Source of the DNA: Mucilaginibacter sp. CSA2-8R
GTDB lineage: Bacteria > Bacteroidota > Bacteroidia > Sphingobacteriales > Sphingobacteriaceae
DNA: 64,000 nucleotides
Assembly (NCBI RefSeq): GCF_038806765.1
Contig: NZ_CP152389.1
Location: 2,976,001-3,040,000 of the forward strand
Direction of reading: 5' to 3'
Shown here piece by piece: positions 1 through 8,112 of the stretch. The stretch's first letter is position 1. The number at the start of each line of letters is the position of its first letter. The translations under genes were made by a program, and so were the position numbers. The notes beneath the pieces were generated by a model that had not been told where the DNA came from, made no database searches, and worked only from the letters and a program-made list of their open reading frames with translations.

Positions 1-275
1 GCATCAATTACCATTAACGAGTTGAGCGTGCTGTCGCCCAGGTTTAAAAACCCAATCGTGCGACCCGACTTGCTGATGTTGTACACCGTAGCATTGGGCA
101 ACGCCGTTTGCAGTTGGACAGGCCAGCTATGCGGAAAGGTACCATTGCTATCGCCCAAGGTTAAGATATTTAACCGCTTATTTGACAATGCTGCATTTTG
201 AGCAAATAACATTACAGGTGCAAGCATGATGATTGCAAGGGCCCGAAGATAAAAGCGTATTTTAATCTGATGCAT
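1..275 (-). CDS. SGNH/GDSL-type esterase, N-terminal part (cut by window edge)
   Basis: The open frame begins at an ATG at 275 and runs off the window start, giving 91 codons. Residues 1-25 form a signal peptide (hydrophobic core, then LFAQ). Immediately after comes an ILTLGDSNGTFPHSW block, in which GDS carries the presumed nucleophilic serine of SGNH hydrolases. Such secreted esterases deacetylate polysaccharides. It lies 60 bp downstream of a GH106 rhamnosidase on the same strand, so it probably belongs to the same pectin-related operon. The remaining SGNH blocks are outside the window, so the substrate cannot be judged. Confidence 0.8.
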   Translation of the reverse strand, partial: MHQIKIRFYLRALAIIMLAPVMLFAQNAALSNKRLNILTLGDSNGTFPHSWPVQLQTALPNATVYNISKSGRTIGFLNLGDSTLNSLMVID

Positions 276-334
276 AACGCTGTTATTAATTGATTAGAGG
301 CTTCACAGTGCGTGTATATTTTTTAGATGATATT

Positions 335-3193
335 TTATTTACCAACTGGCACTAACGGAGTGAGTGTTACCACACCTACTATACCTGACGGCTTGGGGCT
401 CCAGTTAGCTGCTGTAAACAGCCCGTCGGCACCCAGGTTGGCTTTGTCGTGCGCCTGGAAGTTGGTGTTATAAAATATTTTATAGGGTATTTTCTTTTGA
501 TCCATATCAATGATGCGGTTGGCCATCAGGTTGGCTACCCTTACTTCGAGCTGATTGACAGGCTTAAGGGCCGTTGCCGGTATGCTGATGCTGTAATCGG
601 GCCCCAGCAGCGTGCCCAGTTTGGCCCCATTAAGGTACACCTCGGCGCTCTCGTACACCCTGCCCAAATTAAGCTGCCACATAGCGGCCTTGCCCTGTGG
701 TTTGGCTAAGGTGGTAGTGTAAACCGCAATACCCGAAAAAGTTTTGGTATCAGCATTGCCTAATTCTGTCCACGATGTTAGTTTGTTGGTGGTGATTACC
801 GGCGGCAAGGCAGGGCCGCCGTCCGTAAATCTAATCGTCCAGTTGCCGTTAAGTTCGGTGACCTTGCCCGCAGGCTGGTAATAAGCATACGGCTTACCCT
901 GCGTGGCCTTAGCCGCGGTTTGTACAATACAGCTTTCGCCGGGCTGCAGTTGCAGGTAAACGCTGGCATTACCATTGGTTAGTTTGCGCATACGCGCCAG
1001 GCCCCGTTGCGCCAGCATCGGGTTAAATATTGTTGCCGAGGCTGCCTTAACCGCAAGCGGCACCCAGGCCTGCACCGCTTTGCTGCCGGAATTACTGATA
1101 AAGTAATTATAGCCCGAGGCATGGGTGCGGCGCACAAACTGCAAACCCTCGTCTGTCATGGTTTCGCGTTTAACGCCGGCAGCAGTAAGCAGCGCGGTCA
1201 CATCATCAGCTATCACTAACTTACCCTTGCCAACATTGGCAGTTTGGGTACCGTTACTTTGAGGTTTAAATTGGAGTGAGGCTATCAATGCTTTAAACTC
1301 TTTTTGCCGCTGCGTCAGTGTGCCGTAGCCCGGTACATCAACAGGCAGGCTTTTATAAATAATTACCGTTGCACCACCGCGGGCTAAGCTGACCACTTTT
1401 TGCAGCGTACTGAGCGGTATGTACCGGCAATCGGGCAGTAGTATGGTTTGATAGCTGATGCCGCCGGTAAGCAGTTGGCCGCCATTTTGTTGCAGTGCGA
1501 TGATCTGCTTGTCGGATATAAAATCAAAAGCATAACCCTTGCTTAACATATGCTGTGCTGCTGTGGCAAAGCCGGTGCCGTTAAAGTCGGGTTTTAAAGC
1601 ATCATAATGTTTCAGTAATGCCGTACCCCCTGTTTGCGAAAAGCTATCGGCCAGAGGGTAATAAATCAGCACATCACTGCTGGCCTTACCTTGCTGTAAA
1701 AACGACTGGCAACGGGCAATATATTGGTTGAGCGCCGGAAAGTGCTGCCAAAAAGGGTTGGTTTGCTGAAAGTGTACAGCTGCATAAAACAGCCAGCCGG
1801 GCCACGAAGCATCTTTGGGCGAATAATTGACCCCGTGGTAAAACACATGGTTAACGCCGCCTACAAAATATTTATCGATGGATTGCTTGACATCGCCCAG
1901 TGATGACAAAAAGTGATCGTGCAGCCAGGTAGCCGACTCGGAAGAAGCCAGCGGCTTGCCGCTTACATGCGCTGCCGAGGTGGCAAATTTAAAGCGTAAA
2001 ATATCGTTGCCTTCCGTTTCCGGAATATCGATAGCGGCATACAAGTCTAATATATTAGATGGCGACCCGTGCGACTGGTTACGGATGAGTGCGCCTTTTG
2101 ATTTGCCCCACTCGTGCCACGGCTTGGTAAAGTTATCAAGCAGTAACTCAGAAACGGTTTCACGATAGTCGTACAGCACGCGGCTGTTTAACTCAGGGGT
2201 TGATTTGCCAAATAAAGCTGGCAGTTGAGTACGTAAATCATAACCGCGCCGACGCGCAAACTCATCAAACAAGTGCGGTGTAAAATTACCCTGCCCCTGC
2301 GCATCATCTACCTCGTACGAATCATTGAAAAAGCTGCGTATGCCGCTTACCTTGTCGCCTTTAAACGCTTCATCAAACCGGGCCAGATAATGCGTTAATG
2401 CCGGTTTCGAAAAATGATCAATCACCAGGCCTTCGCCACCCGGTGCGGCACGTTCAACCATTTTGCCATGGTCGCCCTGAAATAATGCATACAGGCGCCA
2501 ATTGCCGCCGCCTGGGGCCGTCCAGTCCAGCTGCCCGTTGCTGTTGAGCTTTCCGGTTAAGTTTACCGCCTCTCCAGCATCATTATAAGCCATCAGCGCG
2601 GTTAGAGGCAGCTGCTTTTCAAACCTCACCTGGTCAATAGCCAGCTCCTGTAAATTGGTGTTGCTGCTAATGGGCTGCTTTATTTCGTCAATATTTCTCC
2701 TGCCAGCCTCCGACCGTACAAAGGGCTGTTGCACAAAAACTATCTTTTCGGCCAGTTTCCCGCCGCCTTTTACTTCATAGGTTTTCCAAAACAGCTCTTT
2801 ACTGGCATCGGCATCGGTTACCCAGGGGCCGCCAAAGGGCCAACCCGTCGCATTGGCTAAATCAATGCCCATATCCAGGCGTTTGGCCTCCTGCAAGGTA
2901 TACCGCAGCATGTCCATCCATTTGGGCGACAAAAACGGGTAAAATTCCTTTTCGTGCCCCCGTACGCCGTAAATAGGTGTAATTTCCAGACCGCCCAGCC
3001 CGGCTTTCTGGTAGCTCTGTAAACTCCAGGCCAGGTCTTTGGGGTTAACGGCACTACCTTCCCACCACCAGCGTGCCCAGGGCTTAGCCTGTTGCGTAAC
3101 TGCCGGCCAGTTAGCCTGTGCTGTTGCCGTAAAATTAGATAAACTAAAGGCCGCAATGGCCAATGCCGTTAATTGCCGTGACCTGGAATTCAT
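335..3193 (-). CDS. GH106 family alpha-L-rhamnosidase
   Basis: 952 residues, starting at an ATG with a signal peptide (about 1-27, ending ATAQA). The region following it, with PWARWWWEGSAV, GGLEITPIYG and LANATGWPFGGPWV, is the typical N-terminal core of GH106 enzymes, which remove alpha-L-rhamnose from rhamnogalacturonan and related glycans. Near the C-terminus (about 840-920) a galactose-binding-like fold is suggested by YESAEVYLNGAKLG. The length matches the family. The protein should be periplasmic or surface exposed. It lies downstream of a GH28 gene and upstream of an SGNH esterase on the same strand, which fits rhamnogalacturonan breakdown. The family call is firm; the exact linkage is inferred. 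Confidence 0.92.
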   Translation of the reverse strand: MNSRSRQLTALAIAAFSLSNFTATAQANWPAVTQQAKPWARWWWEGSAVNPKDLAWSLQSYQKAGLGGLEITPIYGVRGHEKEFYPFLSPKWMDMLRYTLQEAKRLDMGIDLANATGWPFGGPWVTDADASKELFWKTYEVKGGGKLAEKIVFVQQPFVRSEAGRRNIDEIKQPISSNTNLQELAIDQVRFEKQLPLTALMAYNDAGEAVNLTGKLNSNGQLDWTAPGGGNWRLYALFQGDHGKMVERAAPGGEGLVIDHFSKPALTHYLARFDEAFKGDKVSGIRSFFNDSYEVDDAQGQGNFTPHLFDEFARRRGYDLRTQLPALFGKSTPELNSRVLYDYRETVSELLLDNFTKPWHEWGKSKGALIRNQSHGSPSNILDLYAAIDIPETEGNDILRFKFATSAAHVSGKPLASSESATWLHDHFLSSLGDVKQSIDKYFVGGVNHVFYHGVNYSPKDASWPGWLFYAAVHFQQTNPFWQHFPALNQYIARCQSFLQQGKASSDVLIYYPLADSFSQTGGTALLKHYDALKPDFNGTGFATAAQHMLSKGYAFDFISDKQIIALQQNGGQLLTGGISYQTILLPDCRYIPLSTLQKVVSLARGGATVIIYKSLPVDVPGYGTLTQRQKEFKALIASLQFKPQSNGTQTANVGKGKLVIADDVTALLTAAGVKRETMTDEGLQFVRRTHASGYNYFISNSGSKAVQAWVPLAVKAASATIFNPMLAQRGLARMRKLTNGNASVYLQLQPGESCIVQTAAKATQGKPYAYYQPAGKVTELNGNWTIRFTDGGPALPPVITTNKLTSWTELGNADTKTFSGIAVYTTTLAKPQGKAAMWQLNLGRVYESAEVYLNGAKLGTLLGPDYSISIPATALKPVNQLEVRVANLMANRIIDMDQKKIPYKIFYNTNFQAHDKANLGADGLFTAANWSPKPSGIVGVVTLTPLVPVGK

Positions 3194-3220
3194 TTGCTTC
3201 TATTATTTTGAATCTTGATA

Positions 3221-3248
3221 GCAGGTTGACTTAAAAAAGGCAACCTGC
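3221..3248 (-). other. intergenic stem-loop between GH28 and GH106 genes
   Basis: An 8-bp perfect inverted repeat (GCAGGTTG / CAACCTGC) with a 12-nt loop containing an A-run sits in the 68-bp gap. It could be a weak terminator or an mRNA processing/stability hairpin between the two glycosidase genes. No clear U-tract follows on the minus strand. Confidence 0.4.
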
Positions 3249-3261
3249 AAATTAAAATACT

Positions 3262-4518
3262 TTACTTTTTAATCACCAGAGGTGCACCGTTGGCTACCAC
3301 GTTTTCTACCTTAACATCGGGGTAACGGCAAGCCAGCGCGGGGTTGTCGGCCGTAACTTTGATGTTTTTAAAAGTGATGTTGCCAATCTTATCGGTTGCA
3401 TTACCGTCGATAGTGCCGAACTTGGTACAGTCTACATTGATGTCAGAAAAGGTAATGTTATGTACCTGTCCGTAAGGCTTTTCGGCGCTACCACCTAAAT
3501 CAAAAAACTGTTTCCAGGGGTTCAAATCAATCAGCGTACCGCAACGACCAGTGATGTTACTTACGGTGATATTCTCGAAGGTTTGATAAGTATCAGGCCG
3601 CATTTTAATGCGCAGCAGCGGACACAGGTTGTTTACCTTACAGTTACGCAGGGTAATGCGCTGTGCATAGATGCTTTCGCTGCCAATAGTAAGTGTACCG
3701 TGCGATTCGCCGAAGGTACAGTTCTCCACCAGGATGTCTTCCACCGGGCCGTTCTCGGGCATTTTGTGCGCTGTTGGGCCTTTGCCGCCTTTGATGCACA
3801 CAGCATCGTCATTAACCGAAATATAGCAGTTGCGTACAGTAACTTTACTACATACGTCAATATCAATTCCATCAGTGCTGGGGGCTGGTACGGGCTGGTA
3901 GGGTGAGCGGATGTCGCAGCCATCAATCAGCACGTTGCTGCACTGGTACAGGTGGGTAGTCCAGAAACCCGAATTTTGCAGCTTCACGTTTTTGATGTTA
4001 ACGTTATTGCATCCCCACAAAAATACCAGCCGCGGCCTGTGCACCTCCAGGTTGGTTGATGATTTACCGGCGCGTTTCATCGAGTCGCGGTGTGCCCAAA
4101 AGGTTTTCCAGTAATTAAGGCCATTGCCGTCAATAGTGCCCGGCCCGGTAATAGCAAAACCGTTAACGTTAGTGGCATTAATCACCGCTGCATAATAATC
4201 CAGCCGCCGCCCTTCCATACGCGACGGGATGAGCGGGTAGTCGGCAATATTATCAGAACCTTTTAATCTGGCACCCGCTAACAAACGGAGCTTAGTTTTG
4301 GGTTTAAAAAACAGCGCCCCGGTAAGGTAGGTTCCTTTCGGGATGACAACAGTACCGCCGCCTTTAGCCGCCGCCATATCAATTACTTTTTGAATAGCTT
4401 TGGTGTTAATTTGAGTACTATCGTTACCTACCTTGTATTTGGTTATGACGTAATCTTGCGAGCGGACACTTAACGCAGCCATAAACAGGGCAGCTGTTAG
4501 CAGTAAACTTTTCTTCAT
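3262..4518 (-). CDS. GH28 family polygalacturonase / rhamnogalacturonan hydrolase
   Basis: 418 residues from the ATG that opens a clean signal peptide (MKKSLLLTAALFMAAL); the upstream in-frame start would add seven residues ahead of it and is less likely. The GH28 signatures appear in order: STDGID (usual N replaced by S), VNDDAVCIKGG with the catalytic aspartate pair, ESHGTLTIGSES with the conserved histidine, and LRIKMRPDT. The fold is a right-handed beta-helix. GH28 enzymes cleave galacturonic acid linkages in pectin. The gene sits in a minus-strand run with GH106 and a clan-A glycosidase, so it probably acts on rhamnogalacturonan or a side chain. Confidence 0.93.
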   Translation of the reverse strand: MKKSLLLTAALFMAALSVRSQDYVITKYKVGNDSTQINTKAIQKVIDMAAAKGGGTVVIPKGTYLTGALFFKPKTKLRLLAGARLKGSDNIADYPLIPSRMEGRRLDYYAAVINATNVNGFAITGPGTIDGNGLNYWKTFWAHRDSMKRAGKSSTNLEVHRPRLVFLWGCNNVNIKNVKLQNSGFWTTHLYQCSNVLIDGCDIRSPYQPVPAPSTDGIDIDVCSKVTVRNCYISVNDDAVCIKGGKGPTAHKMPENGPVEDILVENCTFGESHGTLTIGSESIYAQRITLRNCKVNNLCPLLRIKMRPDTYQTFENITVSNITGRCGTLIDLNPWKQFFDLGGSAEKPYGQVHNITFSDINVDCTKFGTIDGNATDKIGNITFKNIKVTADNPALACRYPDVKVENVVANGAPLVIKK

Positions 4519-4678
4519 GTAAATAGCAGTACATTGCAACGGGGCACAACCCGCCGCTTAGGTTTATAAAAATTATTTCCGAAGATAAAGCTTTGCGTTA
4601 GCTAATCATAAAATGAGGCTGGGTTAACTGTCCTGTACAGTCGGCTTCTGATAGTTCACCTTTGCCCCGTCATCTGTT

Positions 4679-5869
4679 TTACCTGGCAATTTGTCCATCA
4701 CTCAACAACAACCCATCCGTTAACGCAACCGCATTTTTAAGCGCAGCGGCATAGGGCTGATGCAATATTCGCTCGTGTGTGCCAGGCACTGTGGTAAGCT
4801 GGTCCCACAGGCCCGAGTGGTGCCAGTAATTAAGATTATCCCAATCGGGCCGGTCAATAATGGGGTACAAACATACGCCCCAAAGCGGCAAACCTGCCGT
4901 TAGCAATAGCTGCACCTCTTGCGATATAAAATTAATCCAATGGGGCCGGTCAATACCCGAGTGGCTGGTTTCGGTAATCACCATTGGCCTGCCATAACGT
5001 TCATAAGCCTCTTGCAGTAAATCACTTAATGGCCTCCATCGTGGGTCTGGCTCCAGGTTAGCCCAGGGCAAAAAATCTTGCTGACCTATAACCCATTGGT
5101 TGTTATAGTAAAAATTAAACCCTAAAATATCCAGGAACTCAGGCTTGCCGCCCAGCTCGGGGCAAATGTTTCCGCAAAGCATATCTACCGATTGGTATTG
5201 CAGTTCGTGCTCAATCAGGGCTTCGTTTATTTCTTCGGGCGTTGGGTTAAGCGGCGGCACCATGTTTACCAGAGGCTCGGTAGTCAGGATACGGATGGTA
5301 GGGTCTATAGCGCGCATCGCTGCCACCCCTGCAACATAAGCTTTCATTAAGTAATATTTCACGTCCCAGCCCCGGCCATTACAATACGGTGCGGTACCAC
5401 AATTTTCGCCGCCCAACCATGATAAATAGCTTACCTCGTTTATAGGCGTCACTATTAAGGTTTCATGCGGCAACTGCGATCGGTAAAAAATAACAAACGC
5501 ACGGCATAGCGCCACAAAACGATCGGTAAAATCGGGGCTGAACGGATCTAAGCCGTCCGGAAAACCGAAATGGCAGATATCCCAGATTTGCTGAATTCCA
5601 TTTTTTTGGCCTCTTTGCAGCATCACCTCTACGGCCGACCAATCATACTGGTAAGGCACTTTTTCTACCACGCTCCAGCGGATGCCCTCGCGTACAGTTT
5701 TAATACCAAAGGGCTGCAGTAGCTGGTAATCGGCATCCATTAACTGCAGGTGGCCGGTGGCTTGTAATAAATCAACCCGCTGGCGGTATAGGTTTAGTTT
5801 GTCCGAACATTCGTATCCGGCCATCCAAAAAGACCGGAAAGGTGACTGATTTGAGGAAAAAGTTTGCAA
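4679..5869 (-). CDS. clan GH-A type glycoside hydrolase (GH1/GH5-like)
   Basis: 396 residues with no obvious signal peptide. TPINEVSYLSWLGG carries the NE acid/base motif after beta-strand 4 and VITETSHSG the nucleophile glutamate after strand 7, as in TIM-barrel retaining glycosidases of clan A. The N-terminus (WMAGYECSD) resembles beta-glucosidase-like proteins annotated as COG2723. The only upstream in-frame start is a TTG at 5869; the first ATG at 5824 would trim the FRSFW segment that looks part of the conserved core. It is first in the minus-strand pectin-type run and is probably cytoplasmic. Substrate unknown. Confidence 0.75.
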   Translation of the reverse strand: MQTFSSNQSPFRSFWMAGYECSDKLNLYRQRVDLLQATGHLQLMDADYQLLQPFGIKTVREGIRWSVVEKVPYQYDWSAVEVMLQRGQKNGIQQIWDICHFGFPDGLDPFSPDFTDRFVALCRAFVIFYRSQLPHETLIVTPINEVSYLSWLGGENCGTAPYCNGRGWDVKYYLMKAYVAGVAAMRAIDPTIRILTTEPLVNMVPPLNPTPEEINEALIEHELQYQSVDMLCGNICPELGGKPEFLDILGFNFYYNNQWVIGQQDFLPWANLEPDPRWRPLSDLLQEAYERYGRPMVITETSHSGIDRPHWINFISQEVQLLLTAGLPLWGVCLYPIIDRPDWDNLNYWHHSGLWDQLTTVPGTHERILHQPYAAALKNAVALTDGLLLSDGQIAR

Positions 5870-6182
5870 TAGAATAGATAAGTTTAATTAATAATTGGGT
5901 TAGCGCCGTCAAAAAAAATTAGCCGGTAATGGTGCTTACAACTTAAGATGTGCAATTTGTGTTTGCAGTAAATTAAATATTTAAATTTTTATCTATAAGA
6001 TAAGATTGATTAAAAAGTGTATATAAAGCACCTATCGCATACCATCTTTTACTTGGCAATACATTTCCTTTACCCGGTAAGCAAAACAACTCAACCGCTG
6101 TAATGTACATTTAGGCGACTAAATTGTACAGTTACCGTTTGGTAAAATGCAAGCGCAGCGCTTTTGTATTTACCTTTGGTAA
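5870..6182. promoter_or_regulatory. divergent intergenic region with dyad and -7 box
   Basis: This 313-bp AT-rich gap separates the minus-strand glycosidase from the plus-strand kinase. It holds an imperfect dyad TGTACATTTAG..CTAAATTGTACA at 6104-6130, another ACATTT box at 6061, and a TACCTTTG at 6171-6178 that matches the Bacteroidota -7 consensus TAnnTTTG. The ACATTT words match those in the array at 7968-8053, so the regulator may also control its own operon. No gene is seen here. Confidence 0.45.
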
Positions 6183-7211
6183 ATGTTCCGTACCTATCAA
6201 TTAAAGTGGTGCTTTACCATGATCGGCATTCTGGCTATTGGAACGCTGCTTATGCGGCCAGGCTCGTTTGCGCTGGTAAATTTGTGGCAATACGTACTGC
6301 ATATTGCCAGCATTACCCTATCTATCTTAATTTGTTGGATGATACAGGGTTATGTAAAGCAGCTTAGCTTGCCTGGCTACACGGCCTATGCTAAAGCTTT
6401 ACTGAGCATCGGTATCAGCATGGTGGCTGCATTGGTATTTAATTACGTTATTTCGTTGTTGGTTCCGGCCCGGTTCTTCTTTCCCGAAAACCACCTGGGC
6501 TTGGGTTATGTAGATATGGTGAGGCGGCTGGTAGGCTCCTTTTTTGTGGCGATGATTACCTACGTCGTTTACAGCAACATTGATACTAACGATAAATTAC
6601 AACTTACCCGGCTGGAGAATGAGCAATTTAAACAAGCCCACCTGCGGGCTCAGCTGCTTTCGCTGCAACAACAAATCAGTCCGCATTTTTTGTTTAACTC
6701 GCTCAGTACGCTCAAAACCATAACCCGCGAAAGCGATACGAAAAACTTCATCGTGCAGCTATCGCACGTGTACCGCTACCTGCTCAACTTTAACGAGCAC
6801 CAGGTAACCCGCCTGGCAGACGAACTTGCTTTTATCCGCTCTTACCTGTATATTTTGCACCAACGGTTTGAGAGTGCCCTGCATGTGCATATTGAGGTGC
6901 CCGAGGCTTATAACAACCACTTAATACCACCGCTATCAATACAGCTGCTCATCGAAAATGCCATTAAGCACAACGCCTTTTCTGAAGACAAGCCCTTGCA
7001 GGTAACCATTTTTACAAACCAAAACCAGGAGCTTGTGGTTGCTAATAACCGCGAGCCTTTAAAAGTGCCGGTAGACAGCACGCGGTTAGGGCTTACCAAT
7101 ATAGCCGACCGTTTCCGTTTGCTTTTTGACCGCGAGGTAAGCATTCAGCAAACCGACAAAAGCTTTACTGTTACGCTACCACTCATTAGCTATGAACGTT
7201 ATCATCATTGA
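6183..7211 (+). CDS. LytS/YehU-type sensor histidine kinase
   Basis: 342 residues. About four membrane helices occupy the first 140 residues. A His_kinase domain (PF06580 type) follows, with QQQISPHFLFNSL holding the phosphoacceptor histidine, then the ATP-binding region with LIENAIKHNAF. It lacks extracytoplasmic sensor domains. The 3-prime end overlaps the LytTR regulator by 20 bp, so the pair is co-translated. The start is uncertain: a TAnnTTTG box ends only 4 bp before the ATG at 6183, which would make that start leaderless, so the ATG at 6219 (MIGILAIG) is a good alternative. Confidence 0.9.
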   Translation: MFRTYQLKWCFTMIGILAIGTLLMRPGSFALVNLWQYVLHIASITLSILICWMIQGYVKQLSLPGYTAYAKALLSIGISMVAALVFNYVISLLVPARFFFPENHLGLGYVDMVRRLVGSFFVAMITYVVYSNIDTNDKLQLTRLENEQFKQAHLRAQLLSLQQQISPHFLFNSLSTLKTITRESDTKNFIVQLSHVYRYLLNFNEHQVTRLADELAFIRSYLYILHQRFESALHVHIEVPEAYNNHLIPPLSIQLLIENAIKHNAFSEDKPLQVTIFTNQNQELVVANNREPLKVPVDSTRLGLTNIADRFRLLFDREVSIQQTDKSFTVTLPLISYERYHH

Positions 7212-7950
7212 AGACGAACCCCGAACCGCCAAAGACCTGAAAGCTACGCTGGAGGCTTTAGACGGTGACCTGAATGTACTGGCTATCTTGTCGTCGGTGG
7301 CATCGTCGGTTAAATGGTTTAAGGAGCACCCGTCACCCGATCTGATATTTTCGGATATCCAGTTGGGCGATGGTTTGAGCTTTGAGATTTTTAAGGAGAT
7401 ACCAACGGTTGCGCCCATCATCTTTTGCACCGCGTATGACCAGTATGCCATTAACGCTTTTGATGCTAATAGTATTGATTACCTGCTTAAACCTATTGAA
7501 GAAGATATGGTTGAGCGCAGTTTGCAAAAGTATCATCGTATAAAAGAGCACTATGCGGGCGGCAGCTACAGCAGCAATTTAAACAAGGCGCTTGTACAGA
7601 TAGAGCATGCGCACAGGCAATCCATCCTGGTGCATTACCGCGAAAAAATCATCCCTGTTAAGGTGGCCGACATTTGTTTTGTGCACGCCGCTGCCGGTGC
7701 CGTATCGCTTCACATGGCCGACAACCAGCAGTACCTGGTGCAGTATACCATTGACCAGCTGGAAACCATGCTAAACCCCGATACGTTTTTTAGAGCCAAC
7801 CGGCAGTTTATCATCAACCGCCATATGGTGCAAAACATTGAGCATTATTTTAACCGCAGGCTCATTGTTAAAACCCAATGCCCCGTGCCCGAAAAAATTG
7901 TGGTAAGCCGTCTTAAGGCACAGGATTTTTTGCGCTGGCTGGAGCATTAA
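7192..7950 (+). CDS. LytTR-family response regulator
   Basis: 252 residues. A receiver domain covers about 1-120 (DLIFSDIQLG with the phospho-acceptor aspartate, FCTAYD, LLKPIEED with the conserved lysine). A LytTR DNA-binding domain covers about 145-250 (FFRANRQFIINRHMV). Partner of the overlapping LytS-type kinase. It is directly followed by an array of ACATTT/GCATTT boxes and the efflux operon promoter, so it probably activates that operon. LytTR proteins usually bind pairs of short direct repeats about two helical turns apart, which fits the spacing seen downstream. Confidence 0.93.
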   Translation: MNVIIIEDEPRTAKDLKATLEALDGDLNVLAILSSVASSVKWFKEHPSPDLIFSDIQLGDGLSFEIFKEIPTVAPIIFCTAYDQYAINAFDANSIDYLLKPIEEDMVERSLQKYHRIKEHYAGGSYSSNLNKALVQIEHAHRQSILVHYREKIIPVKVADICFVHAAAGAVSLHMADNQQYLVQYTIDQLETMLNPDTFFRANRQFIINRHMVQNIEHYFNRRLIVKTQCPVPEKIVVSRLKAQDFLRWLEH

Positions 7951-7967
7951 CAGGCTTAGGCAGCGAT

Positions 7968-8053
7968 ACATTTAAATCCGGCAAAACTTGCTTTACATTT
8001 CAGGGCGCGATATGTGCATTTCAGGTTGCATTTTGTGCTCTTCGTGTACATTT
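7968..8053 (+). promoter_or_regulatory. putative LytTR operator array
   Basis: Five copies of (A/G)CATTT begin at 7968, 7995, 8016, 8028 and 8048. Longer matches are TTTACATTTCAGG, TGTGCATTTCAGG, TTGCATTTTGTG and TGTACATTTAACC. Two pairs are spaced 21 and 20 bp, about two helical turns, as expected for LytTR dimers. The array ends 6 bp before the -33 TTG of the efflux promoter. Binding by the adjacent regulator is inferred. Confidence 0.55.
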
Positions 8054-8058
8054 AACCC

Positions 8059-8086
8059 TTGGGCTCGGGTAGGCAGCCTACTTTTG
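8059..8086 (+). promoter_or_regulatory. promoter of the TolC-RND efflux operon
   Basis: TTG at 8059-8061 and TACTTTTG at 8079-8086 (consensus TAnnTTTG) are separated by 17 bp, matching the Bacteroidota housekeeping promoter layout. The predicted transcription start near 8092 leaves a short leader before the ATG at 8113 and rules out the longer in-frame start at 8059. Confidence 0.6.
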
Positions 8087-8112
8087 TATCATCGGCAATG
8101 TGCCGTTGTGCC

